Below, one piece after another: positions 40,983-50,370 of a stretch of DNA of 64,000 nt. The stretch covers positions 2,790,001 to 2,854,000 of the forward strand of contig NZ_CP087112.1 in the NCBI RefSeq assembly GCF_025643255.1. Direction: 5' to 3'. Below the pieces are notes generated by a model. The model saw only the letters and a list, made by a program, of their open reading frames with translations. It did no database searches and was not told the DNA's origin. Each line of letters begins with the position of its first letter. The stretch's first letter is position 1. This stretch comes from Halomonas sp. 7T (lineage in GTDB: Bacteria; Pseudomonadota; Gammaproteobacteria; Pseudomonadales; Halomonadaceae). The position numbers and the translations under genes were made by a program.

Positions 40983-41768
40983 ATGAGCACATGGAAAACG
41001 CCCCAGCGCATCTGGTTAACCGGCGCGACCTCCGGCATTGGCGAGGCGCTAGCCAAGCAGCTCATTGCCGAGGGCCACACCGTGGTACTCAGCGCCCGCA
41101 ATGAAGAGGCCCTGAACGCGCTCTGCGATGATCATGCCAATGCCTACCCACTGCCACTGGATGTGAGCGATCATCAAGCAGTGCTGGCTGCGGGTGAACA
41201 GATTCGCGAGTGGCTGGGCGCGCTGGACATTGCGCTGTTCAACGCTGGCACCTGCGAATACCTCGATGCACGCCACTTTGATATGGCGCTCGTTGAGCGC
41301 GTCTTCACGCCGAACCTGTTTGGCACGCTGTACGGCGTCGAAGCCGCGCTTCCGCTGCTGCGTGCCGCTCGCCAAGAGGGCAAGCCAGCCCGACTGGCTG
41401 CAACATCAAGCGCGTCGGCCTACCTGCCGCTGCCGCGAGCAGAGGCTTATGGTGCCTCGAAAGCGGCAGTCAGCTACTTCTTGGAGTCGCTGCGCCTGGA
41501 CCTTCACCAGGAAGGGATCGACGTGAGCCTAATCCACCCTGGCTTTGTCAAAACACCGCTAACCGATCGCAACGATTTTCCAATGCCCATGCAAGTCTCT
41601 GCCGAAGATGCGGCCGACGCCATTATCACTGGCCTGGTTAAAGGGCGTCTGGATATTCATTTTCCCCGTCGTTTTACTTACATCGTTAAATTTCTGGGCA
41701 TTCTACCGCCCGCACTACGGCGCTACATCGGCCTACGCATGACGCGCCGTCAAGAGGAAGCACAATGA
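40983..41768 (+). CDS. Short-chain dehydrogenase/reductase
   Basis: Classical SDR of 261 residues: cofactor motif LTGATSGIGEALAKQL (about 11-26), NAG-type FNAGTCEY, catalytic Ser in ATSSASAYLP and YxxxK in YGASKAAVSY (about residues 155-164). The C-terminal end is basic and hydrophobic, hinting at membrane association. AGGAG precedes the ATG. It overlaps the next gene by 4 nt (ATGA). Within this cluster it is a candidate for modifying oxidised or methylated lipids (inference). Confidence 0.88.
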   Translation: MSTWKTPQRIWLTGATSGIGEALAKQLIAEGHTVVLSARNEEALNALCDDHANAYPLPLDVSDHQAVLAAGEQIREWLGALDIALFNAGTCEYLDARHFDMALVERVFTPNLFGTLYGVEAALPLLRAARQEGKPARLAATSSASAYLPLPRAEAYGASKAAVSYFLESLRLDLHQEGIDVSLIHPGFVKTPLTDRNDFPMPMQVSAEDAADAIITGLVKGRLDIHFPRRFTYIVKFLGILPPALRRYIGLRMTRRQEEAQ

Positions 41769-43117
41769 GTGGTACAGCATCCCAGCGTATTGCGATTATT
41801 GGCAGCGGTATTAGCGGCATGGCAGCAGGCTGGTATCTCTCCTCTCAGCATGAGGTGACGCTATTTGAAGCCGATAGCCGTTTAGGGGGCCACACTGCCA
41901 CGATGGACGTTGAAGTCAATGGCACCCCGTATGCCATCGATACCGGCTTTATCGTCTTCAACGACTGGACGTACCCGCACTTTCAGCGCCTGTTAGAAAC
42001 GCTCGGCGTGCCCAGCCAGGCCACTGAGATGAGCTTTTCAGTGCATGAGACTGACGTCGACTTTGAGTACAACGGTCATACGCTGGGCTCGCTGTTTGCC
42101 CAGCGCCGTAACCTGCTGCGCCCGGCGTTTTATCGCCTGCTCAGAGATATTTTGCGTTTTAACAAACAGGCCACCGCCGACTTAGAAAGCCAGCGTCTGC
42201 CCAGCGACATGACTTTAGGCGAATATTTGGATCAAAATGGCTACGGCGAAGCGTTTCAGCGCCGTTACCTGCTACCGATGGGGGCCGCGATCTGGTCGGC
42301 GAGCATTGGTGATCTCCGCGCCTTTCCCTTAACCTTTTTCGTGCGCTTTTTCCGCAATCATGGGCTACTCTCGGTCAATCACCGCCCGCAGTGGTATACC
42401 TTGGTGGGTGGCTCCAAGCGCTACATTCCCAACCTGACAGCCCCCTATGCGACGCGCATCCGACTCAACACGCCTGTCAGCAAGATTACCCGAAGCGATA
42501 CCGGCGTGATGATTACGACCGCTCAGGGGACAGAGCGTTTTGATCAGGTCGTGCTAGCCTGCCACGCCGACCAAGCGCTGGCCATGCTGGGTGACGCAAC
42601 CCCCGCTGAGCGCGATATTCTTGGCGCGATGCCATATCAGGATAACGAGGTGGTGCTGCACACCGACACATCTCTGCTGCCACGCCGTCAGCGCGCCTGG
42701 GCGAGCTGGAACTACCGGCTAGATGGCCGTGGGACGGAAGAACGTGTTTCGGTCACCTATGATATGAATATTTTGCAGCGTTTAGAGAGTGATACAACCT
42801 TCTGCGTAACGCTAAATGATTCAGAAAGCATCAATCCCGAGAAAGTATTAGGGCGCTACACCTATGCGCATCCACAGTTCACCCTGGCGGGCCAGGCCGC
42901 CCAGCTACGTCATGATGAGATCTCGTCGGTAGCTCGCCGCACGCATTTCTGCGGTGCTTACTGGCGCAACGGCTTTCATGAAGACGGCGTTTGGAGCGCG
43001 CTGCGCGTGGCCCAAGCGTTGGGCTGTGATGAAGCCGCCGAGCCGCCCGCCATGCCCACTGCACTGCCTGCCCACGAACTCGTACCCAACAGCAGCGTTG
43101 GGGAGGGTCTGGGATGA
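41765..43117 (+). CDS. FAD-dependent amine oxidase/desaturase-like protein (COG2907 type)
   Basis: Predicted flavin oxidoreductase, 450 residues. The Rossmann motif AIIGSGISGMAAGWYLSSQ (about 9-27) and the ADSRLGGHTATM glycine motif are intact; a C-terminal FCGAYWRNGFHEDGVWSALR segment completes the FAD site. It belongs with the protoporphyrinogen oxidase/phytoene desaturase superfamily. The gene overlaps both neighbours by 4 nt (SDR upstream, DUF1365 downstream), so the three proteins are made together. This gene with DUF1365 and the cyclopropane-synthase homologue forms a conserved trio in singlet-oxygen regulons (from memory); a lipid oxidation role is plausible. Confidence 0.87.
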   Translation: MSGTASQRIAIIGSGISGMAAGWYLSSQHEVTLFEADSRLGGHTATMDVEVNGTPYAIDTGFIVFNDWTYPHFQRLLETLGVPSQATEMSFSVHETDVDFEYNGHTLGSLFAQRRNLLRPAFYRLLRDILRFNKQATADLESQRLPSDMTLGEYLDQNGYGEAFQRRYLLPMGAAIWSASIGDLRAFPLTFFVRFFRNHGLLSVNHRPQWYTLVGGSKRYIPNLTAPYATRIRLNTPVSKITRSDTGVMITTAQGTERFDQVVLACHADQALAMLGDATPAERDILGAMPYQDNEVVLHTDTSLLPRRQRAWASWNYRLDGRGTEERVSVTYDMNILQRLESDTTFCVTLNDSESINPEKVLGRYTYAHPQFTLAGQAAQLRHDEISSVARRTHFCGAYWRNGFHEDGVWSALRVAQALGCDEAAEPPAMPTALPAHELVPNSSVGEGLG

Positions 43118-43863
43118 TAACGTCGCCCCGCTCGCGTATCTATCGTGGCACGCTGCGCCACCGGCGCTTTACACCCCAAGCGCACGCCTTTAGCTACCAG
43201 GTTTGGATGGCATGGTTAGATTTAGACGAGCTGCCCACCCTGTTTGATAACGTGCCCGGCTTCAGCGCACGCGGCCCTGCCTTGGCGCGCTTTCGTCGCG
43301 AAGATTATTTAGGGCCGACGGACCGCCCGTTACGGACTGCCGTCCGCGAAGAGTTAACCCGCCAACTAGGCAGCGCACCAGACGGCAAAATTTACGTGCT
43401 CACTCAACTGCGCACCTTTGGTTCGGTCTTTAACCCTGTTTCGATGTACTACGCGTACGACCACGTAGGCAGGCTCTCGGCGGTGCTCGGCGAAGTAACT
43501 AACATGCCGTGGAAAGAGCGCACCTGCTACGCATGCCGCGTCGACACCGCTCGCCATAGCCACCACGCAAGCTTCGAGAAAGTGATGCATGTCTCGCCCT
43601 TTAATCCCATGGAGATGACCTATCACTGGAAATTTAACCCGCCAGGAGAAACGCTCTACCTGCATATGGAAAACTGGCAAGACAGCGAGCGTCATTTTGA
43701 TGCCACGCTCACCTTAGAGGCCGCGCCGGCGACCCGCAAAGTGCTGCTGACGACGCTGGCACGGCAACCCTTTATGAGCCTCAAAACAGTCGCGGGAATC
43801 CATTTTGAAGCGCTTCGCCTGTGGCTTAAGCGCATCCCCGTTTATAACCACCCCAAGCGCTAG
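43114..43863 (+). CDS. DUF1365-family protein
   Basis: Protein of unknown function, 249 residues, recognisable from RIYRGTLRHRRFTPQAHAFS at the N-terminus and the conserved FGSVFNPVSMYYAYDHVG and HVSPFNPMEMTYHWKFNPPG segments. No signal peptide or clear transmembrane segment was seen. It overlaps the flavoprotein gene by 4 nt and lies 11 nt before the lipid methyltransferase gene. The invariant association of DUF1365 with these two neighbours suggests a common lipid pathway, but the activity is not known to me. Confidence 0.88.
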   Translation: MITSPRSRIYRGTLRHRRFTPQAHAFSYQVWMAWLDLDELPTLFDNVPGFSARGPALARFRREDYLGPTDRPLRTAVREELTRQLGSAPDGKIYVLTQLRTFGSVFNPVSMYYAYDHVGRLSAVLGEVTNMPWKERTCYACRVDTARHSHHASFEKVMHVSPFNPMEMTYHWKFNPPGETLYLHMENWQDSERHFDATLTLEAAPATRKVLLTTLARQPFMSLKTVAGIHFEALRLWLKRIPVYNHPKR

Positions 43864-43874
43864 GAGACTTCAAA

Positions 43875-45143
43875 ATGACGACCCTGCGTACCACGCCCCC
43901 TGCGAGCAAACCCGCTCGCCAAGATCGCATCACCCGCTGGATCAAACCGCGCTTAATGGCTCAGTTGGATGCTTTCCAGGGTGGCCGCATCACACTGATC
44001 GAGGGTGACCAGTGTCACCATCTTGGCCAAGCTGGGCCCCTGCAGGTGACGGTCGTCATACGCCACTCCCGTGCCTGGAAACGCCTTGCGTTTGGCGGCA
44101 CCGTGGGCGCTGCAGAGTCCTACATGGATGGCGACTGGGATGCCGATGACCTCGTCGCTCTGGTACGCCTATTTGCCGCCAACTTAGAACAAGTGAACGG
44201 TAAAATGGAAAACGGCAGCGCTCGCATAGCACGCTGGCTGTTAGGGTTCGCCTACCGTTTTCAGCGCAATAGCATCACAGGTTCTAAGCGCAATATTTCG
44301 GCTCACTACGATATTGGTAACGACCTGTTCGCCACGTTTTTAGATCAGCGTCACTGGATGTATTCCAGCGCCGTCTTCCCCTACCCAGAAGCCAGCTTAG
44401 AAGAAGCCTCCACTTATAAGCTGGATATCATGCTCGAAAAGCTGGATGTGCAGCCCGAGCATCACCTGTTGGAAATCGGCACCGGCTGGGGCGGGCTTGC
44501 CATCCACGCCGCTAAAACCCGCGGTTGCCGGGTCACCACAACAACAATTTCTGAAGAGCAGTATGCGCATACTGCACGACGCGTTAAAGAAGAGGGCTTA
44601 GAAGAGCAGATTACCCTCTTAAAACAGGATTACCGTGCGTTAGAAGGACGTTACGACCGACTCATTTCGGTCGAAATGATCGAAGCCGTCGGCCACCAGT
44701 ACCTCAACACCTACCTGGAGAAGGTCGACAGTCTGTTGACCGATGATGGCCAAGCCATGCTCCAGGCGATCACCATACGCGACCAACGCTTTGAAGAAGC
44801 CAAGCGGGAGATGGACTTCATCAAGCGCTACATTTTCCCCGGCGGCTTTCTCCCCTCGCATCACGCCATGCTCGCCAGCGTCACGCGTAAAACGTCGCTT
44901 AACGTGGTCGCCTTAGACGAAATTGGTCAGCACTATGCCCGCACCCTACGCGAATGGCGCCATCGGTTTGAGGCAAGCCTCGAGCAGGTGCGCCAACAGG
45001 GCTACGACGAGCGTTTTATCCGCATGTGGCGCTACTACCTCTGCTACTGCGAAGGGGGCTTTATCGAGCGCTCCATTGGCACCTGCCACCTGCTGTTAGC
45101 AAAACCGGCCGCCAAGCCAGTGCCACTAATGGGAGCGCTGTAA
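43875..45143 (+). CDS. cfa: Cyclopropane-fatty-acyl-phospholipid synthase family methyltransferase
   Basis: SAM-dependent enzyme acting on double bonds of membrane phospholipid acyl chains. It has 422 residues: an N-terminal lipid-binding region of about 120, then the methyltransferase domain with HYDIGNDLFATFLDQRHWMY, the SAM motif LEIGTGWGGLAIHAAK and the C-terminal YYLCYCEGGFIERSIG. It could be a true cyclopropane synthase or the related UfaM-type methyltransferase that starts furan-fatty-acid synthesis in Rhodobacter; sequence inspection cannot decide. The operon context (photolyase, flavoprotein, DUF1365) favours the stress-induced type. Confidence 0.92.
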   Translation: MTTLRTTPPASKPARQDRITRWIKPRLMAQLDAFQGGRITLIEGDQCHHLGQAGPLQVTVVIRHSRAWKRLAFGGTVGAAESYMDGDWDADDLVALVRLFAANLEQVNGKMENGSARIARWLLGFAYRFQRNSITGSKRNISAHYDIGNDLFATFLDQRHWMYSSAVFPYPEASLEEASTYKLDIMLEKLDVQPEHHLLEIGTGWGGLAIHAAKTRGCRVTTTTISEEQYAHTARRVKEEGLEEQITLLKQDYRALEGRYDRLISVEMIEAVGHQYLNTYLEKVDSLLTDDGQAMLQAITIRDQRFEEAKREMDFIKRYIFPGGFLPSHHAMLASVTRKTSLNVVALDEIGQHYARTLREWRHRFEASLEQVRQQGYDERFIRMWRYYLCYCEGGFIERSIGTCHLLLAKPAAKPVPLMGAL

Positions 45144-45665
45144 GTGGCCGCACAGAGCTGGCGTCATCTACTGTTTAACGCGCTGCGCTTTGAGGCGGGC
45201 TGGCTGCTTTGCGTCATAGGTGGCTCGTGGGTAGCTGCCGCGGCGGGCCTCGCCCTGCTTGGCTGGCATTTTTGGCACTGTGCCAAGCCCGGTGAATGGC
45301 GTTTTATTGGTGTCTTTGCACTACTTGGACTAGCTATTGATGGCAGCTTGCACCTAGCCGGAGGGTTTGATTTTGGCGAGCATGCGCTAGTGGCGGGCTT
45401 ATTACCACTGTGGCTGTGGATGCTGTGGCCATTGTTTGCCACGCTCGTGTTCCACTCGCTTGCCTGGCTATGGCGCTATCCGTGGGTAGCGGCGCTCTGC
45501 GGCGCTGTTAGTGGCCCGCTCTCTTACCTAGGTGGCGCCGCCATTGCCGATGTCAGCTTAGCGCCGTGGCTACTCCCTACCCAGGCAGCCATTTGGGCGC
45601 TGCTCTGTTTAGGAATTAGCCACTACGCGGCCCGCACGGTGGCGCCACATTTGTCTAGCCGCTAA
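45144..45665 (+). CDS. DUF2878-type integral membrane protein
   Basis: Hydrophobic protein of 173 residues with about five to six transmembrane segments; it resembles the DUF2878 family. It begins with GTG immediately after the stop codon of the cfa-like gene (no spacer), with GGGAG eight nt upstream. Acidic and basic residues lie near ALLGLAIDGSLHLAGGF. The role is unknown; its position suggests that it serves the lipid modification made by the preceding enzymes. Last gene of the run, convergent with a GGDEF-EAL gene. Confidence 0.75.
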   Translation: MAAQSWRHLLFNALRFEAGWLLCVIGGSWVAAAAGLALLGWHFWHCAKPGEWRFIGVFALLGLAIDGSLHLAGGFDFGEHALVAGLLPLWLWMLWPLFATLVFHSLAWLWRYPWVAALCGAVSGPLSYLGGAAIADVSLAPWLLPTQAAIWALLCLGISHYAARTVAPHLSSR

Positions 45666-45681
45666 CTTAACAGCGCTGGTT

Positions 45682-47520
45682 TTAATTGGCTCCAACCGCT
45701 TGCGGCAACGACGCCCAGCGCTTCTCCAATTCGCTGGCAGGTAAAGGGCGTGCAAAATAGAAACCCTGCACCTCTTTACAGCCCGCATTAACCAAAAACT
45801 CGCACTGCTCTTTGGTTTCCACGCCTTCAGCCACTACCTCAAGCCCCATGCCCGCCGCCATGGCAAGCACTGCCGTTACAATCGCCGCATCGGCTTGGTC
45901 ATTGGGTAGTTCGCGAATAAACGCGCGATCCAGCTTAATTTTATCCACCGGCAAGCGCTTTAAGTAGCCAAGCGATGAATAGCCGGTGCCAAAATCATCA
46001 ATCGCGATGGCATAACCCAATCCACGCAAGGTTTGTAGTCGTGGCCCCATATCGCCGGCACGCTCGTCCAGCAGTACCGATTCGGTCAGCTCCAGGCCAA
46101 TTTGCGCCGGCTGAAGTCGGTAGCGCTCTAAGCAGGTCGCCAGCTGTGTTTCTAGGTCACCTTGAAAGAGCTGAAGCGCCGAAATATTGATCCATACGGT
46201 AATTTTCGGCATGCCGCTGTGTTGCCAATGCGCCTGTTGGGCACACGCTTTTTCAATTACCCAACTGCCAAGCTCGGCCATCAGGCCGTGACGCTCAGCC
46301 AGGGGAATAAAATCTCCTGGCGATATCATGCCATCGCTAGGGTGGCGCCAACGCAGCAGCGCCTCCATCCCTACTAACTCGCCACTGCCTGGATCGTGCT
46401 GAGTTTGATAGTGAAGCTCTAACTGGTCACCCGACACCAGCGCTGCCCGCAAATCGCTCACCAAGGCGAGCTGGGGGTTATCCTGTTTATCCAGCGCTGG
46501 GCGAAACCGCTGGCTATTATTACGACCTAGCCGTTTAGCGCTATAGAGCGCGGACTCTAAGCGCTGAAACAACACAGCCGAGTCGCGACCATCCTCAGGC
46601 GCTCGGCACGTACCAAACGTTAGCCCCAAGCGCAGCGACTGTTCGTTAATTTCAAACGGGCGGCACATGTGATCCCGTAAATTAGCTACCCACTTATCGT
46701 GATCGTCAAAAGTCGTTGTGCGAATGACCATGAACTCATCACCGCCTAACCTACCTACAACGCTTCCCGCCATATAACTCGCCAGCCGCTGGCCAAAACG
46801 CGCCAGTAGGCGGTCGCCCTGTTCAACGCCTAGGCTATCGTTAATCGATTTAAGCCCATCAATATCGATCAGCACCATGTCCAAACTCTCGCCAGCACGC
46901 AAACCACGCAGTCGCGACGACATCAGGTCATGTAGGCGACGCCGATTGGGCAGCCCCGTCAGCGGGTCTTCATAACCGATGCGACGCAAATCGTGCTCAC
47001 GGGCTTTTTGTGCTGAAATATCAGTAAACAGGCTGATAAAATGGGTGATATTGCCGCGTTTATCCGTAATGGCTCTTACTTTTAACCACTCAGGATACTC
47101 ATCGCCGTGTTTACGGCGGTTCCACATCTCGCCTTCCCAGCGGCCCGTGGCTTTTAACGTGCTCCAAAAGCTTTGATAAAACGCTTTATCGTGGCGAGGC
47201 GCCGCTAGCGTTTCTAGTTTACGACCAACCATCTCCTGGCTGTCGTAACCGGTAATATCGGTAAATGCGGGGTTCACAGCGACCACACGGTTCTCTACGT
47301 CGCTAATCACCATGGCATCGTTGGCCAGCCCCATGGCATCTTCGGTAAGGCGCAGGCGCAAACGTTGCTGACGCACTTGGCGCCAAGCATCCCATAAGCC
47401 CAACGCCACTAAACTGGCCGCGACAATACGCAGCGCAGCATCGGGGATCCATACGCAGGCAGGCAGAGCCACCAGCGCCATCCACATTAGCGGTCGATTA
47501 AGAGAAACAGGCAGCCACAT
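45682..47520 (-). CDS. PAS-GGDEF-EAL signalling protein (c-di-GMP turnover)
   Basis: Membrane-anchored protein of 612 residues. Two N-terminal hydrophobic segments (about 8-45) are followed by a PAS domain (about 60-175; VNPAFTDITGYDSQEMVG), a GGDEF domain with intact GRLGGDEFMVI (about residue 258), and an EAL domain with GMEALLRWRHP, ELTES and DDFGTGYSSLGYLKRLP. Both catalytic signatures look complete, so it may make and break c-di-GMP; which activity dominates is not readable. It has almost no periplasmic part. It stands alone, divergent from fabA. Confidence 0.93.
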   Translation of the reverse strand: MWLPVSLNRPLMWMALVALPACVWIPDAALRIVAASLVALGLWDAWRQVRQQRLRLRLTEDAMGLANDAMVISDVENRVVAVNPAFTDITGYDSQEMVGRKLETLAAPRHDKAFYQSFWSTLKATGRWEGEMWNRRKHGDEYPEWLKVRAITDKRGNITHFISLFTDISAQKAREHDLRRIGYEDPLTGLPNRRRLHDLMSSRLRGLRAGESLDMVLIDIDGLKSINDSLGVEQGDRLLARFGQRLASYMAGSVVGRLGGDEFMVIRTTTFDDHDKWVANLRDHMCRPFEINEQSLRLGLTFGTCRAPEDGRDSAVLFQRLESALYSAKRLGRNNSQRFRPALDKQDNPQLALVSDLRAALVSGDQLELHYQTQHDPGSGELVGMEALLRWRHPSDGMISPGDFIPLAERHGLMAELGSWVIEKACAQQAHWQHSGMPKITVWINISALQLFQGDLETQLATCLERYRLQPAQIGLELTESVLLDERAGDMGPRLQTLRGLGYAIAIDDFGTGYSSLGYLKRLPVDKIKLDRAFIRELPNDQADAAIVTAVLAMAAGMGLEVVAEGVETKEQCEFLVNAGCKEVQGFYFARPLPASELEKRWASLPQAVGAN

Positions 47521-47795
47521 GGAAATTTATTGTGTCCTATAAATGAGCAAAATAGAGATGAGAAGCAGGCACGCTCACCTTGCTGCTCAGTCAAAAAACC
47601 TGCGTGCTACATATTACGTCAACAGGACGTTTATTGTGCAAATTCGCTAATTATGAAACAAAACACCTTGTTATGACTTATCGGCCGCTAAACAAAAAGC
47701 TGTAGAAATAGACGATAAGTCGCCTACGACGTGCATTCATCGGTTTCGAGAAGTAGACTAGGCATAACCACCATTTTAATATTCGGAACGATTCA

Positions 47796-48311
47796 GTGAC
47801 CAAGCAACACTCTTTTGATCGCGAAGAACTGCTGGCTTGCTCGCGTGGCGAGCTATTTGGCCCCGGAAATGCACAGCTTCCGGCCCCTAACATGCTCATG
47901 CTTGACCGTATCTCGCATATTCACAAAGAAGGCGGTGAGCACGGCAAAGGAGAGCTGATTGCGGAGCTGGATATCACCCCTGACCTGTGGTTCTTTGACT
48001 GCCACTTCCCAGGTGATCCGGTGATGCCTGGCTGTTTGGGGCTAGACGCCATGTGGCAGCTCGTGGGCTTCTACCTTGGCTGGCTTGGCCACCCCGGCCG
48101 TGGCCGGGCACTGGGCTGCGGCGATGTTAAATTTAGCGGCCAAATTCTACCCGACGCGAAAAAAGTGACGTATCACATCAACGTGAAGCGCATTATTACC
48201 CGCCGGCTTATTCTAGGCATCGCCGACGGCACTGTGTCCGTCGACGGTCGCGATATTTACCAGGCTAATGATCTACGCGTTGGCCTATTCACCTCCACTG
48301 CGAATTTCTAA
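47796..48311 (+). CDS. fabA: 3-hydroxydecanoyl-ACP dehydratase/isomerase FabA
   Basis: Makes trans-2- and cis-3-decenoyl-ACP, the branch point for unsaturated fatty acids. The 171 residues match E. coli FabA length; the active-site His ([20 protein letters not shown], about H70) and Asp (LGLDAMWQL, about D84) are present. The start is GTG at 47796 with a weak GGA site eight nt upstream. fabB follows 12 nt after, forming the usual fabAB operon. No palindrome like the known FabR or DesT operators was recognised in the 275-nt upstream spacer, which holds no other gene; a 5-bp ACGTC/GACGT stem is the only structure seen. Confidence 0.97.
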   Translation: MTKQHSFDREELLACSRGELFGPGNAQLPAPNMLMLDRISHIHKEGGEHGKGELIAELDITPDLWFFDCHFPGDPVMPGCLGLDAMWQLVGFYLGWLGHPGRGRALGCGDVKFSGQILPDAKKVTYHINVKRIITRRLILGIADGTVSVDGRDIYQANDLRVGLFTSTANF

Positions 48312-48323
48312 CAGGAGGCTCCC

Positions 48324-49541
48324 ATGCGACGAGTGGTAGTCACCGGCCTTGGCATCGTGTCGTGTTTAGGCAACGATCAGCAACAGGTCTTAGACGCGCT
48401 CAGAAACGGGCGCAGCGGTATTCGTTTTAAGGAAGAGTACGCCGAACGCGGCTTTCGTAGCCATGTAGCGGGCAGCGTTGATATCGACCTTGATGCCCTT
48501 ATTGATCGCAAACTGCGCCGTTTTATGGGCGATGCTGCGGCGTATGCTTACGTTTCCATGGCTCAAGCCATCGAGGACGCAGGCCTAACGGAAGAGCAGG
48601 TCTCCAACGAGCGGACTGGGCTTATTGCCGGGTCTGGCGGCGCTTCTAGCGCCAACCAAGTGGAAGCCGCCGATGTTATGCGCGAAAAAGGCTTACGCCG
48701 CGTAGGGCCTTACCGCGTTACCCGCACGATGGGCAGTACGGTATCCGCTTGTTTGGCAACGCCGTTTAAAATTAAGGGGGTTAATTACTCGATCTCCTCC
48801 GCCTGTGCGACCTCTGCCCACTGTATCGGCAGCGCCATGGAGCAAATCCAGCTGGGCAAGCAGGATGTAGTATTTGCCGGCGGTGGTGAAGAAGAGCATT
48901 GGACACTCTCCTGCCTATTCGACGCGATGGGCGCTCTTTCGACGCAGTACAACGATACCCCTGAGAAAGCTTCCCGCCCTTACGACCAAGCGCGTGACGG
49001 ATTCGTCATTGCAGGTGGTGGCGGCATGTTGGTACTTGAAGAGTTAGAGCACGCGAAAGCGCGAGGCGCCAAAATCTACGGCGAACTCGTAGGCTATGGC
49101 GCAACCTCTGATGGTCACGACATGGTGGCACCATCAGGTGAAGGCGCTATGCGCTGTATGCGCCAGGCGATGGCAACCGTTTCGGGAGATATTGATTACA
49201 TCAATACTCATGGCACCTCAACGCCGGTCGGCGATGTCGCCGAGCTCAAAGCCATCCGCGAGGTGTTTGGTAATTCAACCCCCGCGATGAGTTCGACAAA
49301 ATCACTCACCGGGCATTCGCTAGGCGCGACAGGCGTTCAGGAAGCGATCTACTCGCTCCTAATGATGCAGCAACGTTTCGTCGCCGCCTCTGCCAATATC
49401 GAGCATCTCGATGAGCAGGCGGATGGCTTTGATATCGTTACCCAGCGCCGTGATGATGTCACCATTGAGCGCGTGCTTTCCAACAGCTTCGGCTTTGGCG
49501 GCACCAACGCGTGTTTGGTTTTCCAGCGCTTTAACGATTGA
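48324..49541 (+). CDS. fabB: Beta-ketoacyl-ACP synthase I
   Basis: Elongates the cis-3-decenoyl-ACP made by FabA, committing it to unsaturated fatty acids. It has 405 residues. The catalytic triad is visible: Cys in [14 protein letters not shown] (about 162), His in [13 protein letters not shown] (about 297) and His in [14 protein letters not shown] (about 333). AGGAGG precedes the ATG. A perfect 18-bp terminator stem follows at 49571-49610. Confidence 0.97.
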   Translation: MRRVVVTGLGIVSCLGNDQQQVLDALRNGRSGIRFKEEYAERGFRSHVAGSVDIDLDALIDRKLRRFMGDAAAYAYVSMAQAIEDAGLTEEQVSNERTGLIAGSGGASSANQVEAADVMREKGLRRVGPYRVTRTMGSTVSACLATPFKIKGVNYSISSACATSAHCIGSAMEQIQLGKQDVVFAGGGEEEHWTLSCLFDAMGALSTQYNDTPEKASRPYDQARDGFVIAGGGGMLVLEELEHAKARGAKIYGELVGYGATSDGHDMVAPSGEGAMRCMRQAMATVSGDIDYINTHGTSTPVGDVAELKAIREVFGNSTPAMSSTKSLTGHSLGATGVQEAIYSLLMMQQRFVAASANIEHLDEQADGFDIVTQRRDDVTIERVLSNSFGFGGTNACLVFQRFND

Positions 49542-49570
49542 TCGAAACAGGTGCGTCTTCGGACGCGGAA

Positions 49571-49610
49571 AGAAACAGTAACGGCGCCTGATGGCGCCGT
49601 TACTGTTTCT
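49571..49610. terminator. Bidirectional terminator between fabB and plsC
   Basis: A perfect 18-bp stem AGAAACAGTAACGGCGCC / GGCGCCGTTACTGTTTCT with a TGAT loop. The terminal TTTCT on both strands gives U-rich tails for the convergent genes. Confidence 0.88.
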
Positions 49611-49635
49611 TACTAGATAAAAATAGCGAAGTGAC

Positions 49636-50370
49636 TTAGCGAGTAGCGGGCCTTGGCACGTCGGAAATTTCCTGCAACTGCCCTTCTATCCACGCTTCTA
49701 CATCAACTAGTACCTCATCAGAAGTGCGCCCTGCGGTTTCAATCGGCCTACCTATACGCACTCGCAACACCCCAGGCTGCTTGACCCAATGCCGTCCGGG
49801 CCAGCGCTCACCCGCATTATGCGCCACCGGCAGTACCGGCACCCCTGCGCGGCACGCTACCACGCTACCGCTTTTGTTGTAGCGCTTACGAACGCCAGGA
49901 TCAACGCGGGTGCCTTCTGGAAAAATCAGCACTGAAAGCCCGGTACCGAGACGTGCGACGCCTTGGGTTAGCACCTGCTTCATGGCGCGGGCAGGCTTTG
50001 AGCGGTCTAAGCTAATGGGCCGCAGCAGACGCAATCCCCAGCCAAACACTGGTATTTTCAATAGCTCTTGTTTCAGCACCGTGCACACCGGCGGTTTCAT
50101 GACCTGCAGGAACACTGTCTCCCACTCGCACTGGTGATTGGCCTGAATAACGCAAGGCCCCTCGGGAATGTTCTCACGGCCCTGGATGTCGTAGCGCACG
50201 CCGCAGGCAATTTTGAACCACACCATCAAAAAATAGTTATAAAGGTTGAGCAAGCGGTAGCGGGCGGCAAGCGGCAGGAAAGGGGCTATCGGCAAAAAAA
50301 GCACACCAATCACTAGCATAGCCAAGAAATACCCCAGATAAAACAAAAGGCTGCGAACCACACTGATCAA
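49636..50370 (-). CDS. plsC: 1-acyl-sn-glycerol-3-phosphate acyltransferase
   Basis: Makes phosphatidic acid in the inner membrane. The 244 residues start with a hydrophobic stretch (about 5-32). The acyltransferase motif I reads NHQCEWETVF, that is HX4E where most family members have HX4D; HX4E forms are common in a gammaproteobacterial subgroup. Motif III FPEGTRVDPG is intact, and motif IV is VPVLPVAHNAGE. It overlaps the upstream SDR-like gene by 4 nt and is convergent with fabB, in keeping with a lipid-synthesis neighbourhood. Confidence 0.93.
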   Translation of the reverse strand: MISVVRSLLFYLGYFLAMLVIGVLFLPIAPFLPLAARYRLLNLYNYFLMVWFKIACGVRYDIQGRENIPEGPCVIQANHQCEWETVFLQVMKPPVCTVLKQELLKIPVFGWGLRLLRPISLDRSKPARAMKQVLTQGVARLGTGLSVLIFPEGTRVDPGVRKRYNKSGSVVACRAGVPVLPVAHNAGERWPGRHWVKQPGVLRVRIGRPIETAGRTSDEVLVDVEAWIEGQLQEISDVPRPATR

